Below are positions 26,995 to 38,179 of a stretch of 64,000 bases of DNA, in pieces; the first letter of the stretch is position 1; each line of letters opens with the position of its first letter. The notes beneath the pieces are model-generated. The model made no database searches. It was not told the origin of the DNA and worked only from the letters and a program-made list of their open reading frames with translations. Source of the stretch: Fasciola hepatica (taxonomy: Eukaryota > Platyhelminthes > Trematoda > Plagiorchiida > Fasciolidae); contig CANUEZ040000191.1 of the NCBI GenBank assembly GCA_948099385.1, forward strand, positions 4,774,001 through 4,838,000, in the 5' to 3' direction. A program made the translations under genes and the position numbers.

Positions 26995-28519
26995 ATGAGC
27001 ATTGCACATGGACAGAGCCCACACGGGGACACGAACAAGGGTTGGAGTGAACGAATGTCAGTCGAACACCCAAACCACAAGGCTATCCCATATGGGTCTC
27101 AACGCTTTGTTCAACACACACACTACATGATATAGCACAATCCCCAAATTGGCTTCGGCTTTCGCTTTCGCTTTGAACGGTAACAACCAAATTCTCGCAC
27201 ACCGATCCAATCTTATGTTCCATCACTTCTCTATTTATGGGCCTAAGTAAAACCGAGGCATTCCCTTATGAACAATCCACACAGATTTCTCATACAATGC
27301 AATAGTGCAGTAGCAGAGTAGATTTGTATAATATGATTCTCCATGCAGCTTGAACACTGAACTGACCATTGAAAATAATGGAAGCACTGTACAGCTGTTT
27401 GATCCGCTAAGGGAATCATGAGCATTGCACATAGACAGAGCCCACACGGGGACACGAACAAGGGTTGCGGTGAACGAATGTCAGTCGAACACCCAAACCA
27501 CAAGGCTATCCGATATGGGTCTCAACGCTTTGTTCAACATATACACTACATGATATAGCACAATCCCTAAATTGGCTTCGGCTTTCGCTTTCGCTTTGAA
27601 CGGTAACAACCAAATTCTCGCACACCGATCCAATCCTATGTTCCATCACTTCTCTATTTATGGGCCTAAGTAAGACCAAGGCATTCCCTTATGAACAATC
27701 CACACAGATTGCTCATACAATGCAATAGAGCAGTAGCAGAGTAGATTTGTATAATATGATTCTCCATGCAGCTTGAACACTGAACTGACCATTGAAAATG
27801 ATGGAAGCACTGTACAGCTGTTTGATCCGCTAAGGGAATCATGAGCATTGCACATGGACAGAGCCCACACGGGGACACGAACAAGGGTTGGAGTGAACGA
27901 ATGTCAGTCGAACACCCAAACCACAAGGCTATCCCATATGGGTCTCAACGCTTTGTTCAACACACACACTACATGATATAGCACAATCCCCAAATTGGCT
28001 TCGGCTTTCGCTTTCGCTTTGAACGGTAACAACCAAATTCTCGCACACCGATCCAATCCTATGTTCCATCACTTCTCTATTTATGGGCCTAAGTAAGACC
28101 AAGGCATTCCCTTATGAACAATCCACACAGATTGCTCATACAATGCAATAGAGCAGTAGCAGAGTAGATTTGTATAATATGATTCTCCATGCAGCTTGAA
28201 CACTGAACTGACCATTGAAAATAATGGAAGCACTGTACAGCTGTTTGATCCGCTAAGGGAATCATGAGCATTGCACATGGACAGAGCCCACACGGGGACA
28301 CGAACAAGGGTTGGGGTGAACGAATGTCAGTCGAACACCCAAACCACAAGGCTGTCCGATATGGTTTTCAAAGCTATGTTCAACCCACACACTAAATGAT
28401 ATAGCACAATCCCTAAATTGGCTTCGGCTTTCGCTTTCGCTTTGAACGGTAACAACCAAATTCTCGCACACCGATCCAATCTTATGTTCCATCACTTCTC
28501 TATTTATGGGCCTAAGTAA
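26995..28519 (+). repeat. Cassette copy 2 of the reshuffled 1.5-kb block
   Basis: Copy of 24,032-25,556 at +2,963 bp. The main visible difference is aatagtgcag instead of aatagagcag near 27,302. It is preceded by a unit with the 2-bp insertion aatccccacacag (near 26,850) and gctgttcgatcc (26,974). That combination resembles the first complete monomer of the window, 26.6 kb away. Confidence 0.8.
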
Positions 28520-30041
28520 AACCGAGGCATTCCCTTATGAACAATCCACACAGATTGCTCATACAATGCAATAGTGCAGTAGCAGAGTAGATTTGTATAA
28601 TATGATTCTCCATGCAGCTTGAACACTGAACTGACCATTGAAAATAATGGAAGCACTGTACAGCTGTTTGATCCGCTAAGGGAATCATGAGCATTGCACA
28701 TGGACAGAGCCCACACGGGGACACGAACAAGGGTTGCGGTGAACGAAAGTCAGTCGAACACCCAAACCACAAGGCTATCCGATATGGGTCTCAACGCTTT
28801 GTTCAACATATACAATACATGATATAGCACAATCCCCAAATTGGCTTCGGCTTTCGCTTTCGCTTTGAACGGTAACAACCAAATTCTCGCACACCGATCC
28901 AATCCTATGTTCCATCACTTCTCTATTTATGGGCCTAAGTAAGACCAAGGCATTCCCTTTTGAACAATCCACACAGATTGCTCATACAATGCAATAGAGC
29001 AGTAGCAGAGTAGATTTGTATAATATGATTATCCATGCAGCTTGAACACTGAACTGACCATTGAAAATTATGGAAGCACTGTACAGCTGTTTGATCCGCT
29101 AAGGGAATCATGAGCATTGCACATGGACAGAGCCCACACGGGGACACGAACAAGGGTTGGGGTGAACGAATGTCAGTCGAACACCCAAACCACAAGGCTG
29201 TCCGATATGGTTTTCAAAGCTATGTTCAACCCACACACTAAATGATATAGCACAATCCCCAAATTGGCTTCGGCTTTCGCTTTCGCTTTGAACGGTAACA
29301 ACCAAATTCTCGCACACCGATCCAATCCTATGTTCCATCACTTCTCTATTTATGGGCCTAAGTAAAACCAAGGCATTCCCTTATGAACAATCCACACAGA
29401 TTGCTCATACAATGCAATAGAGCAGTAGCAGAGTAGATTTGTATAATATGATTCTCCATGCAGCTTGAACACTGAACTGACCATTGAAAATGATGGAAGC
29501 ACTGTACAGCTGTTCGATCCGCTAAGGGAATCTTGAGCATTGCACATGGACAGAGCCCACACGGGGACACGAACAAGGGTTGGAGTGAACGAATGTCAGT
29601 CGAACACCCAAACCACAAGGCTATCCGATATGGGTCTCAACGCTTTGTTCAACACACACACTACATGATATAGCACAATCCCCGAATTGGCTTCGGCTTT
29701 CGCTTTCGCTTTGAACGGTAACAACCAAATTCTCGCACACCGATCCAATCTTATGTTCCATCACTTCTCTATTTATGGGCCTAAGTAAGACCAAGGCATT
29801 CCCTTATGAACAATCCACACAGATTGCTCATACAATGCAATAGAGCAGTAGCAGAGTAGATTTGTATAATATGATTCTCCATGCAGCTTGAACACTGAAC
29901 TGACCATTGAAAATGATGGAAGCACTGTACAGCTGTTTGATCCGCTAAGGGAATCATGAGCATTGCACATGGACAGAGCCCACACGGGGACACGAACAAG
30001 GGTTGGGGTGAACGAATGTCAGTCGAACACCCAAACCACAA

Positions 30042-31017
30042 GGCTATCCGATATGGGTCTCAACGCTTTGTTCAACATATACACTACATGATATAGCACA
30101 ATCCCTAAATTGGCTTCGGCTTTCGCTTTCGCTTTGAACGGTAACAACCAAATTCTCGCACACCGATCCAATCCTATGTTCCATCACTTCTCTATTTATG
30201 GGCCTAAGTAAGACCAAGGCATTCCCTTATGAACAATCCACACAGATTGCTCATACAATGCAATAGAGCAGTAGCAGAGTAGATTTGTATAATATGATTC
30301 TCCATGCAGCTTGAACACTGAACTGACCATTGAAAATGATGGAAGCACTGTACAGCTGTTTGATCCGCTAAGGGAATCATGAGCATTGCACATGGACAGA
30401 GCCCACACGGGGACACGAACAAGGGTTGGAGTGAACGAATGTCAGTCGAACACCCAAACCACAAGGCTATCCGATATGGGTCTCAACGCTTTGTTCAACA
30501 CACACACTACATGATATAGCACAATCCCCAAATTGGCTTCGGCTTTCGCTTTCGCTTTGAACGGTAACAACCAAATTCTCGCACACCGATCCAATCCTAT
30601 GTTCCATCACTTCTCTATTTATGGGCCTAAGTAAGACCAAGGCATTCCCTTATGAACAATCCACACAGATTGCTCATACAATGCAATAGAGCAGTAGCAG
30701 AGTAGATTTGTATAATATGATTCTCCATGCAGCTTGAACACTGAACTGACCATTGAAAATAATGGAAGCACTGTACAGCTGTTTGATCCGCTAAGGGAAT
30801 CATGAGCATTGCACATGGACAGAGCCCACACGGGGACACGAACAAGGGTTGGGGTGAACGAATGTCAGTCGAACACCCAAACCACAAGGCTGTCCGATAT
30901 GGTTTTCAAAGCTATCTTCAACCCACACACTAAATGATATAGCACAATCCCTAAATTGGCTTCGGCTTTCGCTTTCGCTTTGAACGGTAACAACCAAATT
31001 CTCGCACACCGATCCAA
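30042..31017 (+). repeat. Cassette copy 3 (partial) of the reshuffled block
   Basis: Matches the second part of the cassette at +5,501 bp relative to copy 1 and +2,538 bp relative to copy 2. It ends in the ctgtccgatatggttttc block at 30,892-30,936, here with a private change (aagctatcttc). The match is lost by 31,018, where aatcctatg replaces aatcttatg. The region 28,520-30,041 between copies 2 and 3 is also satellite and largely matches 23,030-24,120. Confidence 0.75.
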
Positions 31018-34000
31018 TCCTATGTTCCATCACTTCTCTATTTATGGGCCTAAGTAAAACCGAGGCATTCCCTATGAACAATCCACACAGATTGCTCATA
31101 CAATGCAATAGTGCAGTAGCAGAGTAGATTTGTATAATATGATTCTCCATGCAGCTTGAACACTGAACTGACCATTGAAAATGATGGAAGCACTGTACAG
31201 CTGTTTGATCCGCTAAGGGAATCATGAGCATTGCACATGGACAGAGCCCACACGGGGAGACGAACAAGGGTTGGGGTGAACGAATGTCAGTCGAACACCC
31301 AAACCACAAGGCTATCCGATATGGGTCTCAACGCTTTGTTCAACATATACACTACATGATATAGCACAATCCCTAAATTGGCTTCGGCTTTCGCTTTCGC
31401 TTTGAACGGTAACAACCAAATTCTCGCACACCGATCCAATCCTATGTTCCATCACTTCTCTATTTATGGGCCTAAGTAAGACCAAGGCATTCCCTTATGA
31501 ACAATCCACACAGATTGCTCATACAATGCAATAGAGCAGTAGCAGATTAGATTTGTATAATATGATTCTCCATGCAGCTTGAACACTGAACTGACCATTG
31601 AAAATGATGGAAGCACTGTACAGCTGTTCGATCCGCTAAGGGATTCATGAGCATTGCACATGGACAGAGCCCACACGGGGACACGAACAAGGGTTGGGGT
31701 GAACGAATGTCAGTCGAACACCCAAACCACAAGGCTATCCGATATGGGTCTCAACGCTTTGTTCAACACACACACTACATGATATAGCACAATCCCCAAA
31801 TTGGCTTCGGCTTTCGCTTTCGCTTTGAACGGTAACAACCAAATTCTCGCACACCGATCCAATCTTATGTTCCATCACTTCTCTATTTATGGGCCTAAGT
31901 AAAACCGAGGCATTCCCTTATGAACAATCCACACAGATTTCTCATACAATGCAATAGTGCAGTAGCAGAGTAGATTTGTATAATATGATTCTCCATGCAG
32001 CTTGAACACTGAACTGACCATTGAAAATGATGGAAGCACTGTACAGCTGTTTGATCCGCTAAGGGAATCATGAGCATTGCACATGGACAGAGCCCACACG
32101 GGGACACGAACAAGGGTTGGGGTGAACGAATGTCAGTCGAACACCCAAACCACAAGGCTGTCCGATATGGTTCTCAAAGCTATGTTCAACACACACAATA
32201 AATGATATAGCACAATCCCCAAATTGGCTTCGGCTTTCGCTTTCGCTTTGAACGGTAACAACCAAATTCTCGCACACCGATCCAATCCTATGTTCCATCA
32301 CTTCTCTATTTATGGGCCTAAGTAAAACCGAGGCATTCCCTATGAACAATCCACACAGATTGCTCATACAATGCAATAGTGCAGTAGCAGAGTAGATTTG
32401 TATAATATGATTCTCCATGCAGCTTGAACACTGAACTGACCATTGAAAATGATGGAAGCACTGTACAGCTGTTTGATCCGCTAAGGGAATCATGAGCATT
32501 GCACATGGACAGAGCCCACACGGGGACACGAACAAGGGTTGGAGTGAACGAATGTCAGTCGAACACCCAAACCACAAGGCTATCCGATATGGGTCTCAAC
32601 GCTTTGTTCAACATATACACTACATGATATAGCACAATCCCTAAATTGGCTTCGGCTTTCGCTTTCGCTTTGAACGGTAACAACCAAATTCTCGCACACC
32701 GATCCAATCCTATGTTCCATCACTTCTCTATTTATGGGCCTAAGTAAGACCAAGGCATTCCCTTATGAACAATCCACACAGATTGCTCATACAATGCAAT
32801 AGAGCAGTAGCAGAGTAGATTTGTATAATATGATTCTCCATGCAGCTTGAACACTGAACTGACCATTGAAAATGATGGAAGCACTGTACAGCTGTTTGAT
32901 CCGCTAAGGGAATCATGAGCATTGCACATGGACAGAGCCCACACGGGGACACGAACAAGGGTTGGAGTGAACGAATGTCAGTCGAACACCCAAACCACAA
33001 GGCTATCCGATATGGGTCTCAACGCTTTGTTCAACATATACACTACATGATATAGCACAATCCCCAAATTGGCTTCGGCTTTCGCTTTCGCTTTGAACGG
33101 TAACAACCAAATTCTCGCACACCGATCCAATCTTATGTTCCATCACTTCTCTATTTATGGGCCTAAGTAAAACCGAGGCATTCCCTTATGAACAATCCAC
33201 ACAGATTTCTCATACAATGCAATAGTGCAGTAGCAGAGTAGATTTGTATAATATGATTCTCCATGCAGCTTGAACACTGAACTGACCATTGAAAATGATG
33301 GAAGCACTGTACAGCTGTTTGATCCGCTAAGGGATTCATGAGCATTGCACATGGACAGAGCCCACACGGGGACACGAACAAGGGTTGCGGTGAACGAATG
33401 TCAGTCGAACACCCAAACCACAAGGCTATCCGATATGGGTCTCAACGCTTTGTTCAACATATACACTACATGATATAGCACAATCCCCAAATTGGCTTCG
33501 GCTTTCGCTTTCGCTTTGAACGGTAACAACCAAATTCTCGCACACCGATCCAATCCTATGTTCCATCACTTCTCTATTTATGGGCCTAAGTAAAACCGAG
33601 GCATTCCCTATGAACAATCCACACAGATTGCTCATACAATGCAATAGTGCAGTAGCAGAGTAGATTTGTATAATATGATTCTCCATGCAGCTTGAACACT
33701 GAACTGACCATTGAAAATGATGGAAGCACTGTACAGCTGTTTGATCCGCTAAGGGAATCATGAGCATTGCACATGGACAGAGCCCACACGGGGACACGAA
33801 CAAGGGTTGGAGTGAACGAATGTCAGTCGAACACCCAAACCACAAGGCTATCCGATATGGGTCTCAACGCTTTGTTCAACATATACACTACATGATATAG
33901 CACAATCCCTAAATTGGCTTCGGCTTTCGCTTTCGCTTTGAACGGTAACAACCAAATTCTCGCACACCGATCCAATCCTATGTTCCATCACTTCTCTATT

Positions 34001-36540
34001 TATGGGCCTAAGTAAGACCTAGGCATTCCCTTATGAACAATCCACACAGATTGCTCATACAATGCAATAGAGCAGTAGCAGAGTAGATTTGTATAATATG
34101 ATTCTCCATGCAGCTTGAACACTGAACTGACCATTGAAAATGATGGAAGCACTGTACAGCTGTTTGATCCGCTAAGGGAATCATGAGCATTGCACATGGA
34201 CAGAGCCCACACGGGGACACGAACAAGGGTTGGAGTGAACGAATGTCAGTCGAACACCCAAACCACAAGGCTATCCGATATGGGTCTCAACGCTTTGTTC
34301 AACACACACACTACATGATATAGCACAATCCCCAAATTGGCTTCGGCTTTCGCTTTCGCTTTGAACGGTAACAACCAAATTCTCGCACACCGATCCAATC
34401 TTATGTTCCATCACTTCTCTATTTATGGGCCTAAGTAAAACCGAGGCATTCCCTTATGAACAATCCACACAGATTGCTCATACAATGCAATAGTGCAGTA
34501 GCAGAGTAGATTTGTATAATATGATTCTCCATGCAGCTTGAACACTGAACTGACCATTGAAAATTATGGAAGCACTGTACAGCTGTTTGATCCGCTAAGG
34601 GATTCATGAGCATTGCACATGGACAGAGCCCACACGGGGACACGAACAAGGGTTGCGGTGAACGAATGTCAGTCGAACACCCAAACCACAAGGCTATCCG
34701 ATATGGGTCTCAACGCTTTGTTCAACATATACACTACATGATATAGCACAATCCCCAAATTGGCTTCGGCTTTCGCTTTCGCTTTGAACGGTAACAACCA
34801 AATTCTCGCACACCGATCCAATCCTATGTTCCATCACTTCTCTATTTATGGGCCTAAGTAAAACCGAGGCATTCCCTTATGAACAATCCACACAGATTGC
34901 TCATACAATGCAATAGAGCAGTAGCAGAGTAGATTTGTTTAATATGATTCTCCATGCAGCTTGAACACTGAACTGACCATTGAAAATGATGGAAGCACTG
35001 TACAGCTGTTTGATCCGCTAAGGGATTCATGAGCATTGCACATGGACAGAGCCCACACGGGGACACGAACAAGGGTTGGAGTGAACGAATGTCAGTCGAA
35101 CACCCAAACCACAAGGCTATCCGATATGGGTCTCAACGCTTTGTTCAACATATACACTACATGATATAGCACAATCCCTAAATTGGCTTCGGCTTTCGCT
35201 TTCGCTTTGAACGGTAACAACCAAATTCTCGCACACCGATCCAATCCTATGTTCCATCACTTCTCTATTTATGGGCCTAAGTAAGACCTAGGCATTCCCT
35301 TATGAACAATCCACACAGATTGCTCATACAATGCAATAGAGCAGTAGCAGAGTAGATTTGTATAATATGATTCTCCATGCAGCTTGAACACTGAACTGAC
35401 CATTGAAAATGATGGAAGCACTGTACAGCTGTTTGATCCGCTAAGGGAATCATGAGCATTGCACATGGACAGAGCCCACACGGGGACACGAACAAGGGTT
35501 GGAGTGAACGAATGTCAGTCGAACACCCAAACCACAAGGCTATCCGATATGGGTCTCAACGCTTTGTTCAACACACACACTACATGATATAGCACAATCC
35601 CCAAATTGGCTTCGGCTTTCGCTTTCGCTTTGAACGGTAACAACCAAATTCTCGCACACCGATCCAATCTTATGTTCCATCACTTCTCTATTTATGGGCC
35701 TAAGTAAAACCGAGGCATTCCCTTATGAACAATCCACACAGATTGCTCATACAATGCAATAGTGCAGTAGCAGAGTAGATTTGTATAATATGATTCTCCA
35801 TGCAGCTTGAACACTGAACTGACCATTGAAAATTATGGAAGCACTGTACAGCTGTTTGATCCGCTAAGGGATTCATGAGCATTGCACATGGACAGAGCCC
35901 ACACGGGGACACGAACAAGGGTTGCGGTGAACGAATGTCAGTCGAACACCCAAACCACAAGGCTATCCGATATGGGTCTCAACGCTTTGTTCAACATATA
36001 CACTACATGATATAGCACAATCCCCAAATTGGCTTCGGCTTTCGCTTTCGCTTTGAACGGTAACAACCAAATTCTCGCACACCGATCCAATCCTATGTTC
36101 CATCACTTCTCTATTTATGGGCCTAAGTAAAACCGAGGCATTCCCTTATGAACAATCCACACAGATTGCTCATACAAAGCAATAGAGCAGTAGCAGAGTA
36201 GATTTGTTTAATATGATTCTCCATGCAGCTTGAACACTGAACTGACCATTGAAAATGATGGAAGCACTGTACAGCTGTTTGATCCGCTAAGGGAATCTTG
36301 AGCATTGCACATGGACAGAGCCCACACGGGGACACGAACAAGGGTTGGGGTGAACGAATGTCAGTCGAACACCCAAACCACAAGGCTATCCGATATGGGT
36401 CTCAAAGCTTTGCTCAACATATACAACACATGATATAGCACAATCCCCAAATTGGCTTCGGCTTTCGCTTTCGCTTTGAACGGTAACAACCAAATTCTCG
36501 CACACCGATCCAATCCTATGTTCCATCACTTCTCTATTTA
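30888..36540 (+). repeat. Three-monomer higher-order repeat, domain B2 (period 1,268-1,269 bp)
   Basis: About four and a half trimers. The ccctatgaac deletion occurs at 31,073, 32,341 and 33,609 (1,268 bp apart). The units at about 34,000 and 35,269 match each other, with acctaggc in both, as do those at 34,431 and 35,700. The rare gtttaatatg variant is at 34,938 and 36,207. The last two trimers are closer to each other than to the earlier ones, suggesting the most recent duplication was at the right end of the domain. Confidence 0.87.
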
Positions 36541-37812
36541 TGGGCCCAAGTAAAACCAAGGCATTCCCTTATGAACAATCCACACAGATTGCTCATACAA
36601 TGCAATAGAGCAGTAGCAGAGTAGATTTGTATAATATGATTCTCCATGCAGCTTGAACACTGAACTGACCATTGAAAATGATGGAAGCACTGTACAGCTG
36701 TTCGATCCGCTAAGGGAATCTTGAGCATTGCACATGGACAGAGCCCACACGGGGACACGAACAAGGGTTGGGGTGAACGAATGTCAGTCGAACACCCAAA
36801 CCACAAGGCTATACGATATGGGTCTCAACGCTTTGTTCAACATATACACTACATGATATAGCACAATCCCCAAATTGGCTTCGGCTTTCGCTTTCGCTTT
36901 GAACGGTAACAACCAAATTCTCGCACACCGATCCAATCCTATGTTCCATCACTTCTCTATTTATGGGCCTAAGTAAGACCAAGGCATTCCCTTATGAACA
37001 ATCCCCACACAGATTGCTCATACAATGCAATAGAGCAGTAGCAGAGTAGATTTGTATAATATGATTCTCCATGCAGCTTGAACACTGAACTGACCATTGA
37101 AAATGATGGAAGCACTGTACAGCTGTTTGATCCGCTAAGGGAATCATGAGCATTGCACATGGACAGAGCCCACACGGGGACACGAACAAGGGTTGCGGTG
37201 AACGAATGTCAGTCGAACACCCAAACCACAAGGCTATCCGATATGGGTCTCAACGCTTTGTTCAACATATACACTACATGATATAGCACAATCCCCAAAT
37301 TGGCTTCGGCTTTCGCTTTCGCTTTGAACGGTAACAACCTAATTCTCGCACACCGATCCAATCCTATGTTCCATCACTTCTCTATTTATGGGCCCAAGTA
37401 AAACCAAGGCATTCCCTTATGAACAATCCACACAGATTGCTCATACAATGCAATAGAGCAGTAGCAGAGTAGATTTGTATAATATGATTCTCCATGCAGC
37501 TTGAACACTGAACTGACCATTGAAAATGATGGAAGCACTGTACAGCTGTTCGATCCGCTAAGGGAATCTTGAGCATTGCACATGGACAGAGCCCACACGG
37601 GGACACGAACAAGGGTTGCGGTGAACGAATGTCAGTCGAACACCCAAACCACAAGGCTATCCGATATGGGTCTCAACGCTTTGTTCAACATATACACTGC
37701 ATGATATAGCACAATCCCCAAATTGGCTTCGGCTTTCGCTTTCGCTTTGAACGGTAACAACCAAATTCTCGCACACCGATCCAATCCTATGTTCCATCAC
37801 TTCTCTATTTAT
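36541..37812 (+). repeat. Two-monomer repeat (period 848 bp)
   Basis: Units beginning gggcccaagtaaaacc at about 36,542 and 37,390 share gctgttcgatcc and gaatcttgagc. They are separated by one unit with the 2-bp aatccccacacag insertion (near 37,003). The c in gggccc removes a minus-strand TAG, which is why the short open frame runs slightly further in these two units. This is a consequence of the repeat, not a gene. Confidence 0.8.
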
Positions 37813-38147
37813 GGGCCTAAGTAAGACCAAGGCATTCCCTTATGAACAATCCACACAGATTGCTCATACAATGCAATAGAGCAGTAGCAGAGTAGATTTG
37901 TATAATATGATTCTCCATGCAGCTTGAACACTGAACTGACCATTGAAAATGATGGAAGCACTGTACAGCTGTTTGATCCGCTAAGGGAATCATGAGCATT
38001 GCACATGGACAGAGCCCACACGGGGACACGAACAAGGGTTGGGGTGAACGAATGTCAGTCGAACACCCAAACCACAAGGCTATCCGATATGGGTCTCAAC
38101 GCTTTGTTCAACATATACAATACATGATATAGCACAATCCCCAAATT

Positions 38148-38171
38148 GGCTTCGGCTTTCGCTTTCGCTTT
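38148..38171 (+). repeat. Internal hexamer run inside the monomer (four units)
   Basis: Four related hexamers, ggcttc ggcttt cgcttt cgcttt, form a minisatellite-like run within each 423-bp unit. It is CpG-containing and is one of the least variable parts of the monomer. Length changes in it are rare in this window: I found three monomers with a fifth hexamer and one with a shortened run. Confidence 0.85.
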
Positions 38172-38179
38172 GAACGGTA
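38163..38179 (+). other. CENP-B-box-like 17-mer, present in almost every monomer
   Basis: The 17-mer tttcgctttgaacggta matches 7 of the 9 essential positions of the CENP-B box pattern nTTCGnnnnAnnCGGGn. The two mismatches are the central A (here g) and the last G (here t). It sits at the junction of the hexamer run and gaacggtaacaac. It is intact in nearly all monomers. Changes that I noticed are gaactg at 50,435 and 62,307, gaacgataac near 58,499 and gaacggttac near 63,151. Resemblance is seen directly; binding by a CENP-B-like protein is unproven, and chance matches of this quality do occur. Confidence 0.35.

Noticed and set aside
30800..31309. 169-codon minus-strand open frame, with a sibling at 32,068-32,577
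   Set aside because: It lies wholly in satellite DNA and spans parts of two monomers. It exists only because a 1-bp deletion (ccctatgaac) joins frames in one trimer slot. Neighbouring units break it, and I recognise no domain in it.
37901..37910. TATA-like stretch (tataatatga) as a promoter
   Set aside because: A short A/T-rich string in every monomer without any associated gene or other promoter element is not enough to call a promoter.
37961..37971. Palindrome ctgtacag overlapping cagctg as a protein-binding or terminator site
   Set aside because: The dyad is short and has no loop or T-run. The overlap is real, but no function can be inferred from it.
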